Assembly: GCA_964569845.1 (NCBI GenBank)
Contig: CAZMUQ010000004.1
Coordinates: 1-61,270, forward strand
DNA length: 61,270 bases
Source of the DNA: CAZMUQ01 sp964569845
Lineage (GTDB): Archaea; Thermoproteota; Bathyarchaeia; Hecatellales; Hecatellaceae
Reading direction: 5' to 3'
Below are positions 54,272 through 61,270 of this stretch, piece after piece. The notes under the pieces were generated by a model, which saw nothing but the letters and a program-made list of their open reading frames with translations, did not search any database and had not been told where the DNA came from. Numbering within the stretch: the first letter of the stretch is position 1; each line of letters begins with the position of its first letter. A program made the translations under genes and the position numbers.

Positions 54272-54430
54272 GATTTATAGGGATAAAAATCTCAAATTAT
54301 CCTTTGTGCTACCCTAATTGTTATTATTCCATTTATCTTCAACTTCTGGATGCTTCTAATCCCAACCACAATTTTAGGGATTAACGGAGTTTTTATGTTG
54401 CTGTTTGCTTTTCTATTGCTACATCCATTT
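54272..54430 (+). pseudogene. Remnant of a small membrane protein
   Basis: In this 374-bp gap (54173-54546) one frame reads LIVIIPFIFNFWMLLIP then GVFMLLFAFLLL before a stop; a frame shift continues TSIIVGKVRV. The stretch has no start codon before an internal ATG and changes frame, so it looks like a decayed membrane-protein fragment of about 45-55 residues. Nothing else is evident in the gap. Confidence 0.3.
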
Positions 54431-54546
54431 TAACATCAATTATAGTAGGAAAAGTTAGAGTTTAAGCTTTGGGAACAATTCTTTAAAATCTTTTCTACTA
54501 GAAAAATTATGAAAAAACTGTTCAGTAAATGTGGGCTTGGTGAAGT

Positions 54547-55398
54547 TTGAGGAGGATAGGAGTTTTTTATGATGAAACTCTAGGCTTAGAAGGTTACCCT
54601 ATCCTTAAGGATAGAGTTAAAGCTGGAATTGAAGGTTTAAGGGAAGAAGGCTTACTGGAGAAAATTCTAATTTTTAAACCTATACAACCATCAGAAGAAC
54701 TTCTTAAAACAATCCACTCTGAAGGGCTGATTAATGCAGTTAGAAAAACAAAATACTATAAAGCTGCACTTCTTTCAGCTGGAGGAACAATTTTAGCTGG
54801 TGAAAAAGTTTTTTTAGGTGAAATTGATAATGCATTTGTTTTTACAGGTACAGCTGGACATCATGCAGGTATTGATGATTTTTGGGGTTTCTGTTATTTT
54901 AATGATGTTGCACTTTCAATCTCAAATTTAAGGTTGAAATTTAACCCTAATCTTAAATTTTCAATCTTAGATACAGATAGCCACCATGGGGATGGAACTA
55001 GAGATATTTTTAAAACTGATAGTTATGTTCAGCATGTTTGCTTCTGTAACCTAGATGAAACTTCAACTGATGAATTAAAAGTTGATATTTCAGTTCCATC
55101 AAGCATTTCTGATGAAGATTATGTTAAACTTGTAGAAGAAAACTATTTTCCAAGATTAAGAAACTTTAAACCTGACATGGTTTTCTGGCATTTTGGTTAT
55201 GATACTTATAAGGAGGATTATGGTTCAAGAGGATTAACTGAGAAATGTTTTCTAGATTTAACTAGGAAAGTTAAAAATGTTGTTGATGAAGTTTGTAATG
55301 GAAAGCTTATTGTTGTTCTTTGCGGAGGTTCAAACAGAAGATTTGCAAAGAGTATTATTCCTAAGCTTATTAGGATTTTAGCTGAGATTGAGGGATGA
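54547..55398 (+). CDS. HDAC-fold deacetylase paralogue lacking the catalytic Tyr
   Basis: A 283-aa arginase/deacetylase-fold protein. His dyad TAGHHAG near 105, zinc ligands in DTDSHHGDGT near 142 and FGYDTYKED near 220 are intact. The position of the transition-state Tyr (GGGY in most members) reads CGGSN, so Tyr is replaced. It may have altered activity or act as a partner of the intact paralogue that follows directly (stop and next start are adjacent). TTG start behind GGTGA. Confidence 0.85.
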   Translation: MRRIGVFYDETLGLEGYPILKDRVKAGIEGLREEGLLEKILIFKPIQPSEELLKTIHSEGLINAVRKTKYYKAALLSAGGTILAGEKVFLGEIDNAFVFTGTAGHHAGIDDFWGFCYFNDVALSISNLRLKFNPNLKFSILDTDSHHGDGTRDIFKTDSYVQHVCFCNLDETSTDELKVDISVPSSISDEDYVKLVEENYFPRLRNFKPDMVFWHFGYDTYKEDYGSRGLTEKCFLDLTRKVKNVVDEVCNGKLIVVLCGGSNRRFAKSIIPKLIRILAEIEG

Positions 55399-56487
55399 TT
55401 GTTGGGCAATCCTGTAGGATTTGTTTATCATGAAGCATACGAAAAATACTTTTTCGGTGAAGAGCATCCTTTTAAGCCAATAAGAGGTAAACTCACCTTA
55501 GAAATTCTTAAGCAGCTAAATGTTTTTAATAGTAAAGCTAAGATTTTTGAAGCTAGACCAGCTTCTATTGAGGAGTTACAATTAGTTCACACAAAAACAT
55601 ACATTGAATATGTAAAAAGAAGGTGTGGTGCAGATTTAGGCTACCTTGATTATGGAGATACACCTGCAAGAAAAGGTGTTTTTGAAGGCGCATGTTGGAG
55701 GGTAGGAGGAACAATTAGGGCTGCTGAGCTAGTTATGGAGAAAGTGGTTTCTCATGCATTTAACCCTGGTGGAGGGTTACATCATGCAAAAGAAAGCTCC
55801 GCTGCAGGTTTTTGTGTTTTTAATGATATTGCTGTAGCTACCAGGTTTTTGCAAAAAAAGTTTAATGTTAAAAGAGTTGCAATAGTTGATGTTGATGGTC
55901 ATCATGCTGATGGAACACAACAAATATTTTACAATGAACCTATTCTCACAATTTCAACTCATAGGTATGATGGAATATTCTACCCTGGAACAGGTAAAAT
56001 TGATGAGGTGGGGATTGGAGAAGGTTATGGTTACAGTGTAAATATACCATTACCTATTGAAGTTGATGATGAAACATACCTTTACTGTTTTAGGGAAGTA
56101 GTTGAACCTTTAATTAGGGCTTATAAACCTGAGGTAATTATAAGCCAGTTTGGGGTTGATGGACATTATCAGGATCCACTTGTAGGTTTAGCCTTAACAA
56201 CAAAAACATACATTGAGGTTGCTAAAAGTCTTCATAATTTAGCCCATCAATTTTCAAATGGTAAATTAATTATTGTTGGTGGCGGCGGATATGATGTTAA
56301 AAATACTGCTAGATGTTGGGCTTTAATGTTTATAACTATAGCTGAAGTTGAAGTTAAAAATGAGGAATATGATAAACTTAAAGATAAGGTTGAATTTAAA
56401 AAAGATGAGAAAAAATTTCTCCTCATTAAGAGGGTAGTTGAAGAATTAAAGAGGAAAATTTTCCCTATACATAGATTAGAGGTGTAA
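55399..56487 (+). CDS. Histone deacetylase superfamily protein (AcuC-like)
   Basis: A 362-aa deacetylase. All active-site elements are present: GGLHHAKESSAAGFCVFND near 131 (His dyad), VDVDGHHADGT near 170, QFGVDGHYQDP near 256 (zinc Asp) and VGGGGYDVKNTAR near 298 (catalytic Tyr). It may deacetylate proteins, polyamines or small molecules. Encoded directly after the Tyr-less paralogue and 8 bp before a Nudix gene: a three-gene operon. Confidence 0.9.
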   Translation: MLGNPVGFVYHEAYEKYFFGEEHPFKPIRGKLTLEILKQLNVFNSKAKIFEARPASIEELQLVHTKTYIEYVKRRCGADLGYLDYGDTPARKGVFEGACWRVGGTIRAAELVMEKVVSHAFNPGGGLHHAKESSAAGFCVFNDIAVATRFLQKKFNVKRVAIVDVDGHHADGTQQIFYNEPILTISTHRYDGIFYPGTGKIDEVGIGEGYGYSVNIPLPIEVDDETYLYCFREVVEPLIRAYKPEVIISQFGVDGHYQDPLVGLALTTKTYIEVAKSLHNLAHQFSNGKLIIVGGGGYDVKNTARCWALMFITIAEVEVKNEEYDKLKDKVEFKKDEKKFLLIKRVVEELKRKIFPIHRLEV

Positions 56488-56495
56488 GTTAAATT

Positions 56496-56912
56496 TTGAA
56501 GAATAAACCTATTGTTGCATCTTCAGCTTTAGTTGAAAAAAACGGAAAAATTTTGCTTGTTAAAAGGAGATTTCAACCCCACCCAGGTTGGTGGGCTCTA
56601 CCTGGAGGAATAGTGGAATACGGGGAAACTGTGGAAGAAACAGCTATAAGGGAGATTAAAGAGGAAACAGGAGTAGATATTGAAATCAAGAAGCTTCTTG
56701 GAGTTTATGACCTGATAATTAGAGATAAAATTTCAGGAAAAATTGAAAAACAATATGCTATTGTATGCTTTATTTGTGAATGTAAAGATGAGGGAAGAAT
56801 AAAACCAAATTATGAAGTTTTAGATGCAAAATGGTTTAGCCCTGAGGAAGCCAAAAAACTTCAGCTTGTACCAACAACTAGGAAAGCCCTAGAAGATGCG
56901 GGATACATTTAA
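56496..56912 (+). CDS. Nudix hydrolase
   Basis: A 138-aa Nudix protein; the Nudix box GGIVEYGETVEETAIREIKEETGV lies near 38-61 with all catalytic Glu residues. ADP-ribose or nucleotide-sugar pyrophosphatases have similar size and a WALPGG lead-in. The operon with two deacetylase-fold genes might suggest O-acetyl-ADP-ribose or related acetylated nucleotides as substrate, an inference only. TTG start. Confidence 0.9.
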   Translation: MKNKPIVASSALVEKNGKILLVKRRFQPHPGWWALPGGIVEYGETVEETAIREIKEETGVDIEIKKLLGVYDLIIRDKISGKIEKQYAIVCFICECKDEGRIKPNYEVLDAKWFSPEEAKKLQLVPTTRKALEDAGYI

Positions 56913-57082
56913 AGAAGACAACTAGTTAGCAGATTAGCTCCCTGCAGAACAATTAACGCATCCTTAGTTTCTACGATAACTTCGATGCCGCATATCTTTA
57001 TGGACAAAATTTGTAAGGGTATGTTTATAGCTGAACCTTCTACTACTAAATAAAGCTTTGAGGTTAAGCATTTTAGCGTGTT
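56909..57082 (-). other. Open frame following the tautomerase stop codon, no start codon
   Basis: Directly after the TAA of the tautomerase gene, in the same frame, 56 codons stay open and read like protein (KLYLVVEGSAINIPLQILSI..., then VIVETKDALIVLQGA). No ATG or GTG is present; the only TTG has no ribosome-binding site. It may be a gene remnant, readthrough extension or chance. Confidence 0.25.
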
Positions 57083-57286
57083 TTATGGTGGCTGAACATG
57101 TTTAAGTTTTTTGCTGGCTTGTTCTCCTCCAATACCCCAATTTTCTTTTGGGACCTCATGAATTATAACTTCAACTGCTTCTTTAGGTATACCCATTTCC
57201 GTGAAAAGATTAGTTATACCTGATATTACCTTTCTTTTAGCTTCATCTGAAAAGCCACTCCAAACATATACATGAACAACAGGCAT
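57083..57286 (-). CDS. 4-oxalocrotonate tautomerase family protein
   Basis: A 67-aa tautomerase. After removal of Met the N-terminal Pro1 (PVVHVYVWSG) is the catalytic base; the IHEVPKENWGIGG segment is the family's conserved C-terminal region. It isomerises keto/enol acids such as 2-hydroxymuconate or related dienoates. It is alone between the Nudix operon and the dehydratase gene. The 250-bp stretch 57287-57536 shows no convincing gene. Confidence 0.9.
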   Translation of the reverse strand: MPVVHVYVWSGFSDEAKRKVISGITNLFTEMGIPKEAVEVIIHEVPKENWGIGGEQASKKLKHVQPP

Positions 57287-57536
57287 AAACTAAAATTCTA
57301 CCCAACACAATTTAAAGCTTTACCTATCCCTTATCATTACCCCTTCTTTTCAAACCCTAACTTAAACCTTACCAAGAAAAACCAATTCTAGCATCAAATC
57401 ATATTTCTTCTGTCCTTAATTTGGCCTTATGAACCTTTACTTATAATTTTTCATGTGTTGCACTATGCATAAGCTCAGCCTTAGAAGTATCAATTCCTGC
57501 TCCCCAACACTATTAAACAGCTTAATTAGTCTAGTA

Positions 57537-58889
57537 TCACCAGTTTAATCCTGCTTTCTTTCTTTCATCTTTGTAGTGTTGCATTGTTTCTTCAAATGCT
57601 TCCGCCTTTCTTAAAGCATCCTCAGGATTGAAAACTCTTAAATCTACTATATCTCCCTCAACAATTAGGGATGGAACTTTAAGTATTCTCTCCAAAATTT
57701 CTCTTATTTCATAAAGTTGGGTTGTTGCAGAGCGACAACTTATAAGCGGGTGAAGCATAGCACCATCTACTTTATAATCTCTAGCCCAAATGGGATAACA
57801 AGCTGAAAACCCTTGACATTTTAAACCCATTTCTGCAGCCTTTTTAACATAACCTATAGAGAATTGGTAGAAGTGGCGGGCAATACGTTCTAATGGGTCC
57901 TCTATTTTTTCTAGGAGGTCTTTGCTTAACGGTATTGGTGGATGATAACCATAGCTTTCAATTACAAAGTTCCACCCTTTCTCGGCAAGATCTTCAAAAA
58001 ATCCTAGACTATGCCATGGTGGAAGTTCAGCAAACATTAGCCTATACTTTTCCTCCGGAACAGCGCCAATTCCATTATCAACCCTATACTTAACCTCCTT
58101 GTATAAATTCTCATAAAGTCTTATGTTATCCTCAAGATCCCCTAATAGAAAATATGCTGGTGGCATTGTTGACCAAAAATCTCTTGAATGCATTGGGCAG
58201 GGTATAGCTTTTCTTAACTCATTAATTTCAAACCAAATCCTATGTAGCTCTATTGTTTCATCAACGATTTTACTTAGCTTAGCCCAATCCATCTTCCTAC
58301 CTAAAAGTTTCTCTAAAAACTTTACAAATTCCATCAAATCCTTAACCAAAAACCTTATGCATTGGTTAACGTACTTTTCATCTAGGTAATGTTCTATTAT
58401 AGCTGGAGCTGGCGTATCAAGTGTCCATATTGGCGTATCCATATATCTACCCAATAATTGGAACCATTTGTATCTTGGGTCACATCCGGTTGAGGATGCT
58501 AAAAGTAAAACTGGTTTAGCCATTCCACCTAAAGGTGCTTCAGGGGGGATTTGCCCCTTAAGCTCTTTCATCATCCTTATAGTGTAGCCTAAGCAATTTC
58601 TACTATAGCCACATACGTGGCTTGGTATTCCATCTGAATCTGCTAGGTTTAGATATTTTTCTGCTACACCAAATGCTGCACAAACAGCACCATAATTTTC
58701 AGGATAAACAGCAACAACATCCATAGCCTTAAGAACAACATCACCAATCCACACATTAAACATGCACCAAGCTACAGGTTTACCCTCCTGCATAGCCTTA
58801 ACACTATCCATATAAGACTGGTCAACCTTAGCCCTAAGAGGCCTCATAGCCTCTAAACGCCTAATAACTCTTTTTCTTCCACTAGACAA
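57537..58889 (-). CDS. 2-hydroxyacyl-CoA dehydratase / benzoyl-CoA reductase-type subunit (HgdB/BcrB-like)
   Basis: A 450-aa subunit of the HGD-D family. Likely Fe-S-ligating cysteines are in VAWCMFNVW near 40, SHVCGYSRNCLGY near 95 and SSTGCDPRYKW near 135. Such subunits pair with a second homologue and need an ATP-driven activator (HgdC/BcrA); neither is in the window. TTG 58889 has GGAGGT just upstream, so the 5 further upstream codons to 58904 are excluded. It is divergent from a ThDP enzyme, which suggests joint work on 2-hydroxyacyl-CoA chemistry. Confidence 0.82.
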   Translation of the reverse strand: MSSGRKRVIRRLEAMRPLRAKVDQSYMDSVKAMQEGKPVAWCMFNVWIGDVVLKAMDVVAVYPENYGAVCAAFGVAEKYLNLADSDGIPSHVCGYSRNCLGYTIRMMKELKGQIPPEAPLGGMAKPVLLLASSTGCDPRYKWFQLLGRYMDTPIWTLDTPAPAIIEHYLDEKYVNQCIRFLVKDLMEFVKFLEKLLGRKMDWAKLSKIVDETIELHRIWFEINELRKAIPCPMHSRDFWSTMPPAYFLLGDLEDNIRLYENLYKEVKYRVDNGIGAVPEEKYRLMFAELPPWHSLGFFEDLAEKGWNFVIESYGYHPPIPLSKDLLEKIEDPLERIARHFYQFSIGYVKKAAEMGLKCQGFSACYPIWARDYKVDGAMLHPLISCRSATTQLYEIREILERILKVPSLIVEGDIVDLRVFNPEDALRKAEAFEETMQHYKDERKKAGLNW

Positions 58890-58944
58890 GAAGAATACCT
58901 CCAACTCATTAGATTATTATTAAATAAATATTTTTATTATATTT

Positions 58945-58995
58945 AACTAAATAAATAGTATGCATAATAAATAATATACATAATGGTATTTAGTT
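58945..58995. promoter_or_regulatory. Inverted repeat in the divergent dehydratase/ThDP-enzyme promoter
   Basis: AACTAAATA (58945-58953) and TATTTAGTT (58987-58995) are exact reverse complements 33 bp apart, in the very AT-rich 110-bp region between two divergent genes. They may be half-sites for a shared regulator. AT-richness makes a chance match possible. Confidence 0.3.
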
Positions 58996-59013
58996 ATGGT
59001 GAGGTGAGTTTTC

Positions 59014-61059
59014 TTGAAACAATTTGAAGAAGGAAGAAAAATTAAAATTGGAGATAAGGAAGTTGTTGTTCCACTGGGTGAGCTTGAATTAAAACCGAAT
59101 CCATCAGAATATGTAGCTGAAGTTCTTGTTGAACAAGGAGTTGATGTTGCATTTGGTGTTCATGGTGGAGATGTATGGCAACTTGCTGATGAAATGTCAA
59201 ATGCTGGAATAAAACTTATAACTTTCAGGCATGAACAAAATGCTGTTTACGCTGCTGAAGCATATTCTAAGGTTAGAAGAAGACCGGGCATTGTTTATGT
59301 TGATATGGGTCCTGGTTTAGCTAACGCTGTACCCGCACTTCACCAAGCATGGATAAGTAGAAGCCCAATAATACTCTTAGCTGGTGGAAGTATAGAGGAG
59401 CAAGATTACCTTTGGGCTACAATCCAAGAATCGCATTCAACAGAGTTACTTCATAGTATATGTAAGTGGACCTGTAGAGTTACTCATACAAACCAAGTTA
59501 AACAGTTTTTAACTAGAGCCTTCAAAATAGCTATGACCTACCCTTACGGACCTGTATCCGTAGAACTAACTTTCTCATTAAAAATCAAAAAAAGGGAAAG
59601 AGGTAAGGTATACCATACCGATGGTTTCTTTGGTGTATTTGGTGAACATCACCTATATATCCCAAGCTGGCTTGGCAATAGAACAAAAGAAAATCCCCGA
59701 ACTGGAGGTGGAGATCCAGAACTTATTGAAGAAGCTGTTAAGAAGATATATGAAAGTAAAGGACCCATTATTTTTGCTGGTGATGGTGCACATTGGGCTA
59801 ATGCTGGACCTGAAATTCAAAGGTTTTGCGAGCTTGCACAAGTTCCTGTAAGTGGTAGAAGACTTGGTAGGGGCTGCATACCAGAAGACCACCCATTACA
59901 TTTCAGAGCTAGAGCTATTAGACCTATTGGAGATGCAATAGACCTTGTTGTAATAGTTGGACATAAGGTTGGATTTTTTGATGGTTGGGGTTCAAACTGG
60001 AAGAGAGTTATCCAAATAAATGAGTCAACTGAGCATATTGCGACATGGCTTCCAACCGAAACTCTAATCATCGGTAATCCTAAGCTTGTATTTAAACAAA
60101 TGATTGAATACGTTGAAAAGCATAACCTTAAACCTCCACCTGAAAGAAAAGAATTTATTAAACTTGTACAAAAAGCTGAAAAAGAGCAAGAGCAAAGACT
60201 TCATGAAAGAGCTGAAAAGTATAAGGATAACAAGCCAATACATTATGGTTGGCTTGCCAAAGTTGTTTGGGATGTATGCGAAGAAAGATATGGCGGCAGA
60301 AACTACATAATCCAAGATGGTTACACTATTTCATACTACAGCCCACAATTTGTTAAAGCAAGATTCTCAGGCCAATGTATGGATGCAGCTGAGCATGCAG
60401 GTGTTGGCCATGGTATTGGTATGGCTATCGGTATATGTTTTGCTGACCCAGATTATGTGAAAAAATATCCTGTTGTTGTTATGATGGGTGATGCAGGCAT
60501 GGGTAATGCAGGAATGGAAATAGAAACGGCGCAAAGATACAACTTACCAATAGTATACATTGTCACTAATAATGATGGATGGTTAACAGGATGCAAATAC
60601 ATTGCTTGGTCAATATCTAAAGGTGAAAAATATGATGCATTAGGACCTCAAGACCAAACTCATCCTTATGGACATACAGAGTTTATAAACAATTTAAGGT
60701 ACGATAAGCTTTCAGAGGTTATCCCGGGAGTTTATGGTGAATGGGTTACTGATCCAAGTGAGCTTAAATCAGCAATAAATAGAGGATTTAATGCAGCAGA
60801 AACAGGACATACTACAATAATTAATGTTGACATTGACAAACGCTTAGTAAATCCTGTACAATGGACAACACCTTACGCATTCTGCTATGCTCACATATCA
60901 TGGGAAAAACTTCCGAAAACAGGTAAGGCTCTAAGGAAATTATGGTGTGGAACAATAGCTAAAATGTTAACAGGTAAACCAGTATTTGACTTTGAAAAAT
61001 GGGGTATCCCAGACCTACCATTACCTGACCCGTGGGATCCTCAAGAAGCAGAACCCTAA
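59014..61059 (+). CDS. Large ThDP-dependent enzyme (acetolactate synthase/2-hydroxyacyl-CoA lyase-like)
   Basis: A 681-aa thiamine-diphosphate enzyme. The N-terminal PYR domain holds FRHEQNAVYAAEAYSK near 70 with the ThDP-activating Glu; the central domain has GPIIFAGDGAHWA near 248; the PP domain has MMGDAGMGNAGME...VTNNDG near 490-515, the GDG-N-like cofactor motif. It is longer than usual (about 550) with an N-terminal lead of 27 residues and a C-terminal extension of about 60. The active site fits a C-C lyase or ligase. TTG start behind GAGGTGAG. It faces the 2-hydroxyacyl-CoA dehydratase gene. Confidence 0.85.
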   Translation: MKQFEEGRKIKIGDKEVVVPLGELELKPNPSEYVAEVLVEQGVDVAFGVHGGDVWQLADEMSNAGIKLITFRHEQNAVYAAEAYSKVRRRPGIVYVDMGPGLANAVPALHQAWISRSPIILLAGGSIEEQDYLWATIQESHSTELLHSICKWTCRVTHTNQVKQFLTRAFKIAMTYPYGPVSVELTFSLKIKKRERGKVYHTDGFFGVFGEHHLYIPSWLGNRTKENPRTGGGDPELIEEAVKKIYESKGPIIFAGDGAHWANAGPEIQRFCELAQVPVSGRRLGRGCIPEDHPLHFRARAIRPIGDAIDLVVIVGHKVGFFDGWGSNWKRVIQINESTEHIATWLPTETLIIGNPKLVFKQMIEYVEKHNLKPPPERKEFIKLVQKAEKEQEQRLHERAEKYKDNKPIHYGWLAKVVWDVCEERYGGRNYIIQDGYTISYYSPQFVKARFSGQCMDAAEHAGVGHGIGMAIGICFADPDYVKKYPVVVMMGDAGMGNAGMEIETAQRYNLPIVYIVTNNDGWLTGCKYIAWSISKGEKYDALGPQDQTHPYGHTEFINNLRYDKLSEVIPGVYGEWVTDPSELKSAINRGFNAAETGHTTIINVDIDKRLVNPVQWTTPYAFCYAHISWEKLPKTGKALRKLWCGTIAKMLTGKPVFDFEKWGIPDLPLPDPWDPQEAEP

Positions 61060-61083
61060 AATAGGGTTAACAATCCTTTTTTT
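61052..61083 (+). terminator. Hairpin and T run after the ThDP enzyme gene
   Basis: AACCCTA-AAA-TAGGGTT (61052-61068), a 7-bp stem that overlaps the stop codon, followed 8 nt later by a run of T (61077-61083). This is a good terminator by both hairpin and T-run criteria. Beyond it the last 187 bp show only a 28-codon minus-strand frame (61134-61220, starting MGKGKTAK), too short to judge. Confidence 0.6.
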
Positions 61084-61270
61084 ATATCTACACTTATACC
61101 TATACCTACCTTTAAGGCTATTTTATGAATAAGTTAAAAACTGCTGAAAATTTTTCCAGTATAATCGCTATTACTATAGGGTTTGATTACAATATTTTTG
61201 GCTGTTTTCCCTTTACCCATGGTTCTTGCTCAATAAAAATGCTTTAATGCTTTTAAGCGATTTAGCGCGC

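Noticed and set aside
58945..58995. Replication origin box in the AT-rich divergent region
   Set aside because: No ORB-like sequence and no orc1/cdc6 gene nearby; the inverted repeat is more easily an operator or chance.
1..61270. CRISPR arrays, insertion sequences, rRNA and tRNA genes
   Set aside because: No regularly spaced repeats, transposase motifs, rRNA segments or T-loop GGTTCRANYCC patterns with a matching acceptor stem were found by eye.

Overview
The window looks like chromosomal DNA of a thermophilic archaeon of the TACK/Thermoproteota side, possibly Bathyarchaeia-like; the lineage is an inference. The information-processing genes are archaeal: Spt5/SecE/L11, aIF6, Hjc, TFE, a TFE-beta-like FeS winged-helix protein, MBF1, RPA with three OB folds, PsmB, archaeal TyrRS/LeuRS/AlaRS, aTrm56, NcsA, KEOPS Cgi121, Lhr and FAU-1. 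Coding DNA is AT-rich (roughly one third GC), many genes start with TTG behind a GGTG-type Shine-Dalgarno, and the two clearest structural RNA candidates are GC-rich islands, as expected in an AT-rich thermophile. I found no rRNA, tRNA, CRISPR array or insertion sequence.

Layout. 1-3.5 kb: winged-helix regulator with a membrane protein, a secreted protein, Cgi121 and phosphoglycerate mutase. 3.6-6.6 kb: HdrD-like Fe-S protein with EtfB and EtfA. 6.7-12.7 kb: Lhr helicase with a small partner, a dienoyl-CoA-reductase-like flavoprotein and a DUF169 protein. 12.8-20 kb: tyrS interrupted by a 34-nt insertion, an H/ACA-type guide RNA, TatD, secE-spt5-rpl11, rpiA, an Asp-ligated-type ferredoxin, TrxB, aIF6 and Hjc. 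20-28.9 kb: DUF434, LeuRS-AlaRS-M20 peptidase, proteasome beta. 29-35.7 kb: sulfur and metal block (two cysteine desulfurases, IscU, an orphan 89-aa protein, NcsA, metal permease plus TRASH-like protein, LarE, HD pseudogene). 35.7-43.4 kb: RNA modification, transcription and signalling genes. 43.4-49.5 kb: acyl-CoA metabolism (enoyl-CoA hydratase, ADP-forming acyl-CoA synthetase alpha and beta, thioesterase, two acyl-CoA dehydrogenases). 49.5-54.2 kb: GH57, RPA, a structured RNA and FAU-1. 54.5-61.1 kb: two HDAC-fold deacetylases, Nudix, tautomerase, then a 2-hydroxyacyl-CoA dehydratase subunit divergent from a large ThDP enzyme.

Together the metabolic genes suggest a heterotroph that degrades acyl-CoA compounds. 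Acyl-CoA dehydrogenases would pass electrons to ETF and the HdrD-like protein, and the ADP-forming synthetase would recover ATP.

The two most striking observations are: (1) tyrS is interrupted by 34 nt whose removal restores the reading frame, and whose two ends coincide with the cut sites predicted by a bulge-helix-bulge fold, so it is a candidate archaeal mRNA intron; (2) a 230-nt GC-rich RNA on the minus strand between RPA and FAU-1 in which a hairpin loop pairs perfectly, through two 8-bp helices, with both strands of an internal loop of a neighbouring hairpin. I cannot assign this RNA to any known family, and a decayed 31-nt copy of part of it lies nearby.
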